From assembly GCF_900142325.1 (NCBI RefSeq), contig NZ_FRAM01000001.1:1488001-1552000 (forward strand): a stretch of 64,000 nt of DNA, read 5' to 3'. Both the position numbers and the translations under genes were made by a program. The notes beneath the pieces are model-generated. The model did not search any database. It was not told where the DNA came from and saw only the letters and a list, made by a program, of their open reading frames with translations. Source of the DNA: Epilithonimonas mollis (lineage in GTDB: Bacteria > Bacteroidota > Bacteroidia > Flavobacteriales > Weeksellaceae). Positions 50,007 to 58,563 of the stretch are shown in pieces. Positions within the stretch are counted from its first letter, which is position 1. Each line of letters starts with the position of its first letter.

Positions 50007-51896
50007 TTATTTCAATCCCTCAAAACTACGCTTGATAAAATCCGTCAGCTCTTTTCCTTTCAAAAGATTCTGAGATAATTTTGCTAAATCCAAAGCCTGA
50101 TTAATCATTGCTTTTTTCTCATCGTCATTATCTTTCTTCAATAATTCTTCGGCAAAATCTGAGTTAGAATTCACCACCAGATTATACATCTCTGGGAAAC
50201 CGCCCTTTGCGAACATTCCGCCACCGCCAGTTGCCTGCATATCTTTCATTCTTCTGAAAAACTCCGGCTGAGTCAATGTAAACGGCGCATCTGTAGAATC
50301 CAAATCCTCTAACTGAACGGTAAACTTTGTGTCATTAATCGATTCCTCAATATTCTTCTTCAAAGTTTCCTTGTCCGAATCATTTAGTTTAGAAATCTTC
50401 GGCTCATCTTTTTTAATCAAATTATTGATATGGTCAGCATCCACTCTCGCAAAAGAAACGTTCTCTTTTGATGCCTCCAGTTTCTGAATCAGGTGTGGAA
50501 CAATCGGAGAATCCAACAAAAGAACTTCGTAACCTTTTTCTTTCGCAGACTCGATGTAGCTGTGCTGTTCATCGGCATTGTTAGCATAAAGAATTATTGT
50601 CTTTCCGTCCTTATCAGTCTGAGTTGGTTTGATTTTTTCAATCAGATCATTCCATAGATAATACGTTCCGTCAGTCGTTGGATAAAGCGCAAATTTGTCA
50701 GATTTTTCAAAGAATTTATCTTCTGAAATCATTCCGTACTCGATCACGATTTTGATGTCGTTCCATTTCTTCTCATAATCTTCCCGGTTTTCATTAATCA
50801 GAGAAACCATTTTGTCCGCCACTTTTTTCGTGATGTAAGAAGAGATTTTCTTCACAGCACCATCAGCCTGAAGATAAGAACGGGAAACGTTCAGCGGAAT
50901 ATCCGGAGAATCGATCACACCTCTCAACAACATCAGGAAGTCGGGAACAATACCTTTAACCTCATCGGTCACAAAAACCTGATTTTGATAGAGTTGAATT
51001 TTATCTTTTTCGATATTCAGGTTGTTGCCCAATTTCGGGAAGAACAAAACACCTGTCAAATTGAACGGATAATCCACATTCAGATGGATGTGAAACAACG
51101 GGTCTTCAAACTGCATCGGATACAACTCTCTGTAGAAACTATTGTAATCCTCATCTTTCAGTTCAGACGGCGATTTTGTCCAAGCCGGATTTGGGTTATT
51201 GATGATGTTATCAACCTCAACCGTTTCAGCTTTTGCATCTTCCGCAGAACCCTCTGGCAAAGGCAAAGTCTCCGTTTTTGTCCCGAATTTAATCGGAATT
51301 TGGTTGAATTTATTATATTTTGTCAGCAATTCACGGATTCTGAACTCTTCCAAAAACTCCGTCGAATCTTCCGCAATATGAAGCACGATTTCCGTCCCTC
51401 TGTCAGATTTTTCCGTTTCTTCCAGCGTATATTCCGGACTTCCATCGCAAACCCATCGAACCGCTTTCGAGTCTTCTTTATAAGATTTAGTGAAAATCTC
51501 AACTTTCTCCGCCACCATAAACGCCGAATAAAATCCGAGACCAAAATGCCCGATTATCCCGGCATCTTTTGCCGAATCCTTATATTTTTCAAGGAATTCC
51601 TCAGCTCCGGAAAATGCAACCTGATTGATATATTTCTCCACTTCTTCACCCGTCATTCCAAGACCTTGATCTTTGATAGTCAGCGTTTTCGCATCTTTAT
51701 CAATCTTCACTTCGATAATTGGATTGCCATATTCAACCTTCGCTTCACCAATTGTTGTTAGGTGCTTCAGCTTAGTCGTCGCATCCGTTGCGTTAGAAAT
51801 CAGCTCACGCAGAAAAATTTCGTGATCGCTGTAAAGAAACTTTTTAATCAGCGGAAAAATATTCTCCACCGACACATTAATACTTCCTGTTGACAT
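50007..51896 (-). CDS. htpG: Molecular chaperone HtpG (Hsp90)
   Basis: This 629-residue cytoplasmic chaperone has the GHKL ATPase domain at its N-terminus: the catalytic glutamate and binding Asn in EIFLRELISNATDA near residues 27-40, DQGLGMTGEE near 74-83, and GHFGLGFYSAFMVAEK near 117-132. The middle domain (about 235-480, with FLMLLRGVIDSPDIPLNVSRSYLQ) and a C-terminal dimerisation domain follow. Length matches E. coli HtpG (624). No heat-shock operator is visible in the region upstream, which instead carries repeats. Confidence 0.96.
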   Translation of the reverse strand: MSTGSINVSVENIFPLIKKFLYSDHEIFLRELISNATDATTKLKHLTTIGEAKVEYGNPIIEVKIDKDAKTLTIKDQGLGMTGEEVEKYINQVAFSGAEEFLEKYKDSAKDAGIIGHFGLGFYSAFMVAEKVEIFTKSYKEDSKAVRWVCDGSPEYTLEETEKSDRGTEIVLHIAEDSTEFLEEFRIRELLTKYNKFNQIPIKFGTKTETLPLPEGSAEDAKAETVEVDNIINNPNPAWTKSPSELKDEDYNSFYRELYPMQFEDPLFHIHLNVDYPFNLTGVLFFPKLGNNLNIEKDKIQLYQNQVFVTDEVKGIVPDFLMLLRGVIDSPDIPLNVSRSYLQADGAVKKISSYITKKVADKMVSLINENREDYEKKWNDIKIVIEYGMISEDKFFEKSDKFALYPTTDGTYYLWNDLIEKIKPTQTDKDGKTIILYANNADEQHSYIESAKEKGYEVLLLDSPIVPHLIQKLEASKENVSFARVDADHINNLIKKDEPKISKLNDSDKETLKKNIEESINDTKFTVQLEDLDSTDAPFTLTQPEFFRRMKDMQATGGGGMFAKGGFPEMYNLVVNSNSDFAEELLKKDNDDEKKAMINQALDLAKLSQNLLKGKELTDFIKRSFEGLK

Positions 51897-51927
51897 ATTT
51901 ATTTTATTTTTTTAATTACTGTTTACA

Positions 51928-51958
51928 CTCAAACTCTCCCACTCTCAAACTCTCCCAC
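51928..51958. repeat. Short tandem repeat upstream of htpG
   Basis: CTCAAACTCTCCCAC occurs twice with a 16-base period (51928-51942 and 51944-51958). It marks the start of a repeat-rich 518-base gap between htpG and the mutase gene. Confidence 0.6.
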
Positions 51959-51965
51959 ACCATTC

Positions 51966-52114
51966 GGGCGACTGCCAAAAGCCAAAACTTTCCCTGCGCT
52001 ATTTTGTCACCGGGCTATCCGTTGCAATCTTTTGCTTTTAGAACTTGTGTCTTTCCAAATTAAACAAAAGCACCAAAAGCAAAAGGATTTCCACTACTAT
52101 CCCTGTCGCGGGTT
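51966..52114 (+). repeat. Dispersed hairpin repeat, copy E (long form)
   Basis: The left part reads GGGCGACTGCC, then TTTCCCTGCGC, then GGGCTATCCGTTGCAATCTT; the right part reads GCAAAAGGATTTCCACTACT and ATCCCTGTCGCGGGTTT. Both parts follow the order of copies A and C, but the centre (about 52035-52075) is longer. It has the same orientation as copy A. Confidence 0.65.
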
Positions 52115-52190
52115 TGTACAGTCAAACCAAACTTCACAAAAAAAAGACCATCCAAAAAATAATGACAAATTGTCGCTTCAAGTAAAAAGT

Positions 52191-52266
52191 CTTCGACTCC
52201 GCTCAGACTGACACTTTTAAAATTCTACAGATTGCATTAGAGTTGTCACACTGAGCGGAGTCAAAG
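52191..52266. repeat. Imperfect palindromic repeat with GAGCGGAGTC core
   Basis: CTTCGACTCCGCTCAG continues into ACTGACA (52191-52213) and pairs with TGTCACACTGAGCGG plus AGTCAAAG (52244-52266) with three mismatches over 23 bases, around a 30-base AT-rich loop. Elements with this CTGAGCGGAGTC core occur widely between genes of Flavobacteriia. It lies 120 bases before the mutase promoter. Confidence 0.7.
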
Positions 52267-52384
52267 TGCATTTCTAAAAAATTTATGTGTTCTTAATATC
52301 CATTTATTAGTATCAACTCAAGCTAACTTAAGTGTAAAAAAAAACTTTGTGCCTTTTGTGGTTCATCACATTTTCAAAAATCCT

Positions 52385-52392
52385 TACATTTA
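52385..52392 (+). promoter_or_regulatory. Near-consensus -7 box for the mutase gene
   Basis: TACATTTA has one mismatch to TAnnTTTG and ends 22 bases before ATG 52415. If it is real, the upstream in-frame GTG at 52349 cannot be used. Confidence 0.35.
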
Positions 52393-52414
52393 CTTTCATC
52401 AAGACCAAAGCAAG

Positions 52415-54538
52415 ATGCGCCACAAAATAAAAAACCAAAACCCTGATTTTCAAAACATTAAATTCAATTCGAATTCAGAAAATTATACCTTTGAAAAAGA
52501 TGGTTTGGAACTGAAATCGAAATACAATGCAGAAGACGTTAAAAACAAAAGCATTTTGAGCAGTTCTGCAGGAATTGCACCTTTTCTCCGTGGTCCGTAT
52601 TCCACAATGTATGTTCAGAAACCTTGGACCATTCGTCAATACGCAGGATTTTCTACCGCCGAAGAATCCAATGCTTTTTACAGACGAAATCTCGCAGCCG
52701 GACAAAAAGGACTTTCCGTAGCCTTCGATCTGGCAACACACAGAGGTTACGATTCCGACCACGCAAGAGTTGTCGGAGATGTCGGAAAAGCAGGCGTTGC
52801 AATTGATTCGGTCGAGGATATGAAGATTTTGTTTGACCAAATTCCACTGGACGAAATCTCAGTTTCTATGACGATGAATGGTGCTGTTTTGCCAATTTTA
52901 TCATTTTATATCGTAGCAGCAGAAGAACAAGGCGTTTCTCAGGTCAAACTTTCAGGAACCATTCAGAACGATATTTTGAAAGAATTTATGGTTCGGAATA
53001 CCTATATCTATCCGCCGACGCCATCTATGAAAATCATCGCCGACATTTTCGAATATACTTCTAAAAACATTCCGAAATTCAACTCGATTTCCATTTCTGG
53101 TTATCATATGCAGGAAGCTGGCGCAACTCCAGTTTTGGAAATGGCCTACACTTTAGCAGACGGTTTAGAATATGTCCGAACCGGAATCAAAGCCGGAATG
53201 AACGTTGATGATTTTGCTCCGAGATTATCCTTCTTCTGGGCAATCGGGATGAATCATTTTATGGAAATTGCCAAAATGAGAGCCGCAAGATACATTTGGG
53301 CAACTTTGCTGAAACATTTCAATCCTCAGAATCAAAAATCTTTGGCTTTAAGAACGCATTCACAAACTTCTGGCTGGAGTTTGACAGAACAGGAACCGTT
53401 CAATAATATCACAAGAACCACGATTGAAGCCTTGTCTTCAGCTTTAGGCGGAACACAATCGCTTCACACAAACGCTTTAGACGAAGCAATTGCTTTACCA
53501 ACAGATTATTCCGCAAAAATCGCCCGAAACACCCAAATTATTCTTCAGCAGGAATCAGGAATTTGTGATGTAGTTGATCCGATGGGCGGAAGTCATCTGG
53601 TAGAATCATTGACACAACAAATGATTGACGAAGCAATGAAATATATAGATGAAGTCGAAAAAGAAGGCGGAATGACAAAAGCCATTGAAGCCGGAATCCC
53701 GAAAATGAGAATCGAAGAAGCAGCGGCAATAAAACAGGCAAAAATCGACAGCGGAGAAGAATTCATCATCGGTGTTAATTCCTTCAAATCCAACCTCAAA
53801 CAGACTGAAATAGACATTCTCGACATCGATAATACGGAAGTCCGCAGAAAACAGATCGAACGTCTGGAAAAAATAAAAGCCGAACGAAATCCAAAATCTG
53901 TCGAAGAAATTCTAAATAAAATCCGGGAAACTTCTAAAACAGGAAACGGAAATCTTCTCGAACTTTGCATAGAAGCGGCAAGAAGAAGGGTAACGTTGGG
54001 CGAAATGAGCGATGCAATGGAGGAAAGCTTCGGACGTTACAAAGCCAATATCAGAACCATATCAGGAGTTTACGCTATGAATGCAGGAAAAAATGAATAC
54101 TTCGAAAAAGCAGTTTCTCTAAGTCAGAAATTTGAAGATGTAGAAGGAAGACGACCAAGGATTATGGTAGCTAAAATGGGACAAGACGGTCACGACCGTG
54201 GCGCTAAAGTCGTCGCGACAGCCTTTGCCGATATGGGATTTGATGTGGATGTTGCACCATTGTTCCAAACGCCTGAAGAAGTGGCGAAACAGGCTGTTGA
54301 AAATGACATTCATATTTTGGGTGTTTCTTCTTTGGCCGCAGGCCACAAAACGCTGGTTCCCCAGGTTGTAGAAGAACTGAAAAAACTTGGTGCTGATGAT
54401 ATTACGATTGTTGTAGGCGGTGTCATTCCTCAACAGGATTATGAGTTTCTATATGCCAACGGCGCCGATTTTATTTTCGGTCCCGGAACCAACTTGCCGA
54501 AATGTGCGGTTGAGATTTTAGAAAAATTTTTAACATAA
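52415..54538 (+). CDS. scpA: Methylmalonyl-CoA mutase, large (B12-binding) subunit
   Basis: From ATG 52415 this is a 707-residue adenosylcobalamin enzyme that interconverts methylmalonyl-CoA and succinyl-CoA. The catalytic TIM-barrel begins with [20 protein letters not shown] near residues 56-75, with [19 protein letters not shown] near 312-330 and [10 protein letters not shown] near 387-396. The C-terminal B12 domain has the base-off motif [13 protein letters not shown] (His near 593) and [14 protein letters not shown] near 634-647. I prefer ATG 52415 because the 22 residues upstream look non-coding. The helper GTPase MeaB is encoded 950 bases downstream, but no small subunit gene is next to it. 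Confidence 0.93.
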   Translation: MRHKIKNQNPDFQNIKFNSNSENYTFEKDGLELKSKYNAEDVKNKSILSSSAGIAPFLRGPYSTMYVQKPWTIRQYAGFSTAEESNAFYRRNLAAGQKGLSVAFDLATHRGYDSDHARVVGDVGKAGVAIDSVEDMKILFDQIPLDEISVSMTMNGAVLPILSFYIVAAEEQGVSQVKLSGTIQNDILKEFMVRNTYIYPPTPSMKIIADIFEYTSKNIPKFNSISISGYHMQEAGATPVLEMAYTLADGLEYVRTGIKAGMNVDDFAPRLSFFWAIGMNHFMEIAKMRAARYIWATLLKHFNPQNQKSLALRTHSQTSGWSLTEQEPFNNITRTTIEALSSALGGTQSLHTNALDEAIALPTDYSAKIARNTQIILQQESGICDVVDPMGGSHLVESLTQQMIDEAMKYIDEVEKEGGMTKAIEAGIPKMRIEEAAAIKQAKIDSGEEFIIGVNSFKSNLKQTEIDILDIDNTEVRRKQIERLEKIKAERNPKSVEEILNKIRETSKTGNGNLLELCIEAARRRVTLGEMSDAMEESFGRYKANIRTISGVYAMNAGKNEYFEKAVSLSQKFEDVEGRRPRIMVAKMGQDGHDRGAKVVATAFADMGFDVDVAPLFQTPEEVAKQAVENDIHILGVSSLAAGHKTLVPQVVEELKKLGADDITIVVGGVIPQQDYEFLYANGADFIFGPGTNLPKCAVEILEKFLT

Positions 54539-54552
54539 CATAAAAAAATTAA

Positions 54553-55095
54553 ATGATGAAAAAAGCACTAACACCAGAAACCTTTTTAAAAAAAACCTTA
54601 ACAGAGCTTCAAGACCTATTGGTTTTACTTGAGACCGAACCTTCTATAAAAGATGGCTTTCCATTCCCAACCTTAGATGCGAGTTTAAAAAATGGCTCTT
54701 TAAATCTCTTTGGAATTGAAAAACCTGATCCCATTTTTAAATTTATCGACGGAAAATGTTTCCTTATCAAAACCAACTTAACATTACAGGAAGCAAAAGA
54801 AATCACATTGCTATTGCATGATTTTTTTCCTGATACGTTTCGATTTTTATCCCTGGAAAATTTTAAAAATTTTGCCAATGTCAAGTTTTATAATAATGAA
54901 GATGATGACTTTCCACGAATATCAAATATGGAAATATTTAGCGGACTCGATGATGATTTAGACTTTGAAAATTTATACTATTACAAATCAATTTCAGCCA
55001 TGACCGATAATAGTATAATAGCTCTTAACCTAAATGAAGGTGAGGATCCAATGGAAAATTATTTTTCTTTAGACATAATTGGAAAAGATAATTAA
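54553..55095 (+). CDS. Acidic hypothetical protein (180 aa)
   Basis: I do not recognise this protein. It is soluble, with a helical leucine-rich start (FLKKTLTELQDLLVLLETEP) and a strongly acidic second half (NNEDDDFPR, SGLDDDLDFENL, LNEGEDP). There is no signal peptide, membrane segment or clear catalytic motif. Codons are richer in A/T at third positions than in the mutase gene upstream, and the gene sits between the mutase and meaB, which normally belong together; it may be a later insertion. The acidic, small, orphan character would fit an immunity-type protein, but no toxin gene is nearby. Its stop codon overlaps that of the convergent cytochrome gene. Confidence 0.7.
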   Translation: MMKKALTPETFLKKTLTELQDLLVLLETEPSIKDGFPFPTLDASLKNGSLNLFGIEKPDPIFKFIDGKCFLIKTNLTLQEAKEITLLLHDFFPDTFRFLSLENFKNFANVKFYNNEDDDFPRISNMEIFSGLDDDLDFENLYYYKSISAMTDNSIIALNLNEGEDPMENYFSLDIIGKDN

Positions 55096-55397
55096 TTCTT
55101 CGCATTCGCATTCACATACGCCAAAACCCAGTTGGTTTCTTCAGCAGATAGTTTTGCTTTTGGTGCCATGGATGCCATAATGGGTTTCCAGTGTTCTACT
55201 GTTAAGTCCGACGGTTTTGGCAAATCGTGGCATCTTCCGCAACGCTGATTGTACAAGACTTCACCTTTTAACATTTCCTCATTGTTGGGATTTGCAGTTA
55301 CAACTGTGGCTTCTGCTGCGGTTTTTGTTGCTTGTTGCGTTTTACAGGAATAAACGATAACACCAAGAAGACACAAAGTATATATGTATTTTTTCAT
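55092..55397 (-). CDS. Small c-type cytochrome lipoprotein
   Basis: From ATG 55397 the protein has 101 residues. A lipoprotein signal (MKKYIYTLCLLGVIVYSC) gives a lipidated Cys18. After a Thr/Ala-rich linker comes a single haem-binding motif CGRCH (about residues 52-56) in LYNQRCGRCHDLPKP. The distal methionine is probably in IMASMAPKAKLS. The ending WVLAYVNANAK is typical of single-haem electron carriers. The in-frame ATG at 55421 adds eight residues before the signal and is less likely. It may pass electrons to an oxidase or reductase elsewhere. Confidence 0.85.
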   Translation of the reverse strand: MKKYIYTLCLLGVIVYSCKTQQATKTAAEATVVTANPNNEEMLKGEVLYNQRCGRCHDLPKPSDLTVEHWKPIMASMAPKAKLSAEETNWVLAYVNANAKN

Positions 55398-55488
55398 TAT
55401 TTTTGAATTTGTTTTTATCAAAAATAATTAATTTGTTGTCAGCTTATAACGCTGGTCACTAATTTGTAACAATTCCAAATTCAGAAAA

Positions 55489-56475
55489 ATGGCAAAACAA
55501 TTCGGCTTAGACGATTACATCGCAGGGATCAAAGCGTCTGACAAAAGGATTCTTGGGAAGGCCATTACGCTTGTTGAAAGTAAAAAACCAGAACATCGGG
55601 AACTGGCAGATAAACTCCTGAAAGAAATTTTACCTTCCACAGGAAAATCTGTTCGGATTGGCATTACTGGCGTTCCAGGCGCAGGAAAATCAACCTTCAT
55701 AGAAAGTTTTGGAAAATATGCCATTGAGCAAGGTAAAAAAGTAGCTGTTCTGGCCATTGACCCAAGCTCATCTATCAACAAAGGAAGCATTCTCGGTGAT
55801 AAAACCAGGATGGAAGAACTGGCAAAAGACCCGAATGCGTTTATCCGCCCAAGTCCTAGCTCAGGATTTTTGGGCGGAATCGCCAACACCACTTTTGAAA
55901 GTCTTCTGATCTGCGAAGCGGCAGGTTTTAATTATATCTTGATAGAAACTGTTGGCGTTGGTCAAAGTGAAACCTTAGTCAATGACATTACGGATGTTTT
56001 TCTTTTTTTAAAAATCATTGGTACCGGCGACGAACTGCAAGGTATCAAACGCGGCATAATGGAAATGGCAGATCTGATTTTCATCAATAAAGTCAACTCC
56101 GAGAATCTTTCTAAAGCAAAAATGACGAAAACGGAATTGACAAGAGCTTTACAATTCATAACGCCGAAAGAAAAAGACTGGAAAATCCCGGTGATTCTCG
56201 GTTCAGCTTTAGAACAAAACGGACTCGATGAAATTTTTAATAAAATAGAGGACTATATTTCTCTGAAAACTAAAAACAGAACCTTTTTAGAAACCAGAAA
56301 AAATCAGGCTCAGAAACGGTTTGAATTTTGGGTAAAAGAATATATCCTTGAGAAAGCTAAAAATGACCATCTCTTGAAAGACTCTTTTCAGGAGCATAAA
56401 AAAAATGCTTCAGAACTTTTGTATAATCCAAGTTCCGAGGCCAGTGATTTTGTTAAAAAACTATTAGGAAATTAA
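55489..56475 (+). CDS. meaB: Methylmalonyl-CoA mutase-associated GTPase MeaB (ArgK)
   Basis: This 328-residue G3E-type GTPase loads and protects the cobalamin cofactor of methylmalonyl-CoA mutase. Walker A is ITGVPGAGKSTFIES near residues 60-74, followed by VAVLAIDPSSSINKGSILGDKTRM near 85-108, SPSSGFLGGIANTT near 122-135, ETVGVGQSE near 152-160 and the base-recognition NKVNSEN near 201. Length is normal. It is 950 bases from the mutase gene, with two unrelated genes between them. It ends one base before the stop of a convergent gene. Confidence 0.94.
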   Translation: MAKQFGLDDYIAGIKASDKRILGKAITLVESKKPEHRELADKLLKEILPSTGKSVRIGITGVPGAGKSTFIESFGKYAIEQGKKVAVLAIDPSSSINKGSILGDKTRMEELAKDPNAFIRPSPSSGFLGGIANTTFESLLICEAAGFNYILIETVGVGQSETLVNDITDVFLFLKIIGTGDELQGIKRGIMEMADLIFINKVNSENLSKAKMTKTELTRALQFITPKEKDWKIPVILGSALEQNGLDEIFNKIEDYISLKTKNRTFLETRKNQAQKRFEFWVKEYILEKAKNDHLLKDSFQEHKKNASELLYNPSSEASDFVKKLLGN

Positions 56476-56476
56476 A

Positions 56477-56992
56477 TTACTTAGCCACAGAAACATTTCC
56501 ATCAAAGCTAATGGGTTGCCTGTTATTGGAACTTACTGAAAGAAACGCACTTCCGTTCTTGAAAATTTCCAGATTGAAAACATAATTTTCTTTCGCATCC
56601 CTCGGCGTGATTACAAAAAGGGTATTTCCTTTTTTGGTTGCCTTTTGACTAACCGTAAAGTCCTTGGACTCTAACTTGATTCCGCCATTGTTCACATCTG
56701 CAGGACTAATATTAAAAGCTCTGCCAAAATATGGCAAATAGACACTTAACAGATTTTTTTTCAGATTGAAACCATAGCCGGGATCGAGATTCATAATTCT
56801 GTTCGCATTAGAACCAGGTAAAGAATTCATCACATTTATAGCATCATTTCCCATCGGGAATGCTTTGGTTGCATTGAAGTCAAACTCTTTACTTTCAATA
56901 GCAGAAGCCAGTGTTTGCGGATCCAGATAGACCTGTGAGCTGCAGCTGAGCATTGCAAAAAAAGCGCCCATCATTATAATTAATGTTCTCAT
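56477..56992 (-). CDS. DUF4251 domain lipoprotein
   Basis: This 171-residue predicted lipoprotein has a signal ending FAMLS before Cys17. The mature part contains the DUF4251 pattern: SKEFDFNATKAFPMG near 33-48, the block LSVYLPYFGRAFNISPAD near 82-99, GGIKLESKDF near 102-111 and the final ISFDGNVSVAK. Family function is unknown. It is convergent with meaB with only one base between the stop codons. Confidence 0.85.
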   Translation of the reverse strand: MRTLIIMMGAFFAMLSCSSQVYLDPQTLASAIESKEFDFNATKAFPMGNDAINVMNSLPGSNANRIMNLDPGYGFNLKKNLLSVYLPYFGRAFNISPADVNNGGIKLESKDFTVSQKATKKGNTLFVITPRDAKENYVFNLEIFKNGSAFLSVSSNNRQPISFDGNVSVAK

Positions 56993-57073
56993 TTTGAATA
57001 TTATATTGGATTCTTAATCAAAAACTATACAAAGTTTTTGTTTAGATATCAGAATATCAGGAAAGTTAATTCT

Positions 57074-58171
57074 TTAAAAAATCTCTTTACCTGCATCGGA
57101 AAAAATGATCAGAATTTTGTTTTCTTCATTTTCCCAACAGAGTTCATCCGCAGCCACATTCAGTTGGTGTAGATATGCCGCTTTTCCCTTTCCCAAGACT
57201 ATTTTCAGCTTCTCAGCAAGATGTTCCGGAGAATGATTTTCAATAATTTCTCCTACGCCAAAAGTGCTGACAATTTTTTTCATTTCAGGAAAATCGGAAA
57301 CAACAACCGGAACTCTGGCCTGGATATAATCTGAGATTTTATTCGGAAGAGAATAGTAATAACTCAAGCCGTTATTTTCCTCGATACTTATTCCGACATC
57401 TGCTTTCGGGGTAATTTTCCGAAGTTCATCCGGAGAAAGTTTTCCCATAAACCGGACTTTATGATTCAGCTGATTTTCATCTGCGATTTTGTGATAATCT
57501 GCTTCCGCCGGTCCACATCCTGCGATCCACAGCTCTGCATTTTCAATAAACTGCATTGCCAGAATCGCTTTATCAACGCCTCGTGAATAATTGAGCCAGC
57601 CCTGGTAGAGAATTATTTTTTTAAAATTTTCACTTGTCCCTTCGAATTTTAATTTTCTCGGAAGATTTTTTACCACAACCGGTCTTTTGATCCTATATTC
57701 CTTCACAAACCAATCTGCGTAGGAATCGCTTGCAGTGATCATTCTTTTTATTTTCGGAACGAAAGTCTTTTCAATAGTTTTCCATATTTTTTTTACCCAT
57801 CTACCCTGTATTGTTGGCATCTCGGTAAAAATCTCGTGGCTGTCAAAAACCAGCGGAATCCCTAATTTTTTAGAAATCAGATAATTTGGCACTATTGTTT
57901 CCAGGTCATTAGCCAACAAAATGGTCTTATTGTCAGCATATTTCTTAAGTTCATTATAAAGTTTCCGCTGGAATTCGATATAAGCGAACCGTGTTTTTCT
58001 GGATTGCAGATCGATTCGGAAGAATGGATAAGGTCTTTCCATATCAGGTGTACCCATCCAGTTATTTCCGATCAGAACTGGATGATAACCGTTATCATAA
58101 AGTGTTTTGCAAACCTTTTCCACGCGCTGGTCGGTATGCAGATTATTAAAAACACTTACAATAACTTTCAT
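57074..58171 (-). CDS. Glycosyltransferase family 4-like protein
   Basis: This 365-residue cytoplasmic enzyme has two Rossmann-like halves of a GT-B glycosyltransferase. The N-terminal half begins MKVIVSVFNNLHTDQRVEKV and has PLVFDSHEIFTEMP near 127-140. The C-terminal half has ILYQGWLNYSRGVDKAI near 186-202, IAGCGPAEADY near 216 and the donor-binding EENNGLSYYYSLPNKISDYIQARVP-type region (here ISIEENNGLSYYYSLPNK near 255-272). The sugar donor and acceptor are unknown. A small membrane protein gene lies three bases upstream on the same strand, so the pair forms one unit. Confidence 0.87.
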   Translation of the reverse strand: MKVIVSVFNNLHTDQRVEKVCKTLYDNGYHPVLIGNNWMGTPDMERPYPFFRIDLQSRKTRFAYIEFQRKLYNELKKYADNKTILLANDLETIVPNYLISKKLGIPLVFDSHEIFTEMPTIQGRWVKKIWKTIEKTFVPKIKRMITASDSYADWFVKEYRIKRPVVVKNLPRKLKFEGTSENFKKIILYQGWLNYSRGVDKAILAMQFIENAELWIAGCGPAEADYHKIADENQLNHKVRFMGKLSPDELRKITPKADVGISIEENNGLSYYYSLPNKISDYIQARVPVVVSDFPEMKKIVSTFGVGEIIENHSPEHLAEKLKIVLGKGKAAYLHQLNVAADELCWENEENKILIIFSDAGKEIF

Positions 58172-58174
58172 CAG

Positions 58175-58390
58175 TTAATCGTTCTTAATGAGATGGTAAA
58201 CCTGAACAACCGCTAATATTGCGTTTGGAATGATAATTGGCCAAAGCATTCCGCTATAGATACCGTATATCACAAAACAGATACAGCCCACCAGATTCAC
58301 CAACCTGATTGTTTTTATCTGTTTTAATAAAAAACTGCCGACCACAAAAGCCGATGCAATATAACCCACATATTCTGCCCAATTGTTCAT
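58175..58390 (-). CDS. Small YgjV/SemiSWEET-like membrane protein
   Basis: This 71-residue protein has three short hydrophobic segments (about residues 6-20, 27-45 and 47-67) and a pattern seen in small YgjV-like or half-SWEET proteins: GYIASAFVVGSFLLKQIKTI, then LVGCICFVIYGIYSG and IPNAILAVVQVYHL. Databases sometimes mislabel such proteins as uroporphyrinogen decarboxylase. A transport role is possible but unproven. It lies three bases upstream of the glycosyltransferase gene. Confidence 0.75.
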   Translation of the reverse strand: MNNWAEYVGYIASAFVVGSFLLKQIKTIRLVNLVGCICFVIYGIYSGMLWPIIIPNAILAVVQVYHLIKND

Positions 58391-58563
58391 AGTTTAATTT
58401 TTGAGGACTACAAACCTAAACATTTTTAAGTTTATAAAAAAATCAAGTCAGAAAGTCCGTTTTTTTCAATTGGCAATTAATTTGCAAATAAACTTTGTAA
58501 ATTTTACAATTAATTATTGTAGGATTATTCATAAAAAACATAACTTAGTGAATATTTTTAATT

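Noticed and set aside
50985-51761. A 258-residue open frame opposite htpG
   Set aside because: Its composition (Phe/Arg/Ile-rich with no domain) is that of an antisense shadow; htpG is certain on the other strand.
52349-52414. A GTG start for the mutase gene at 52349
   Set aside because: The 22 extra residues do not resemble the family and a near-consensus -7 box lies within them.
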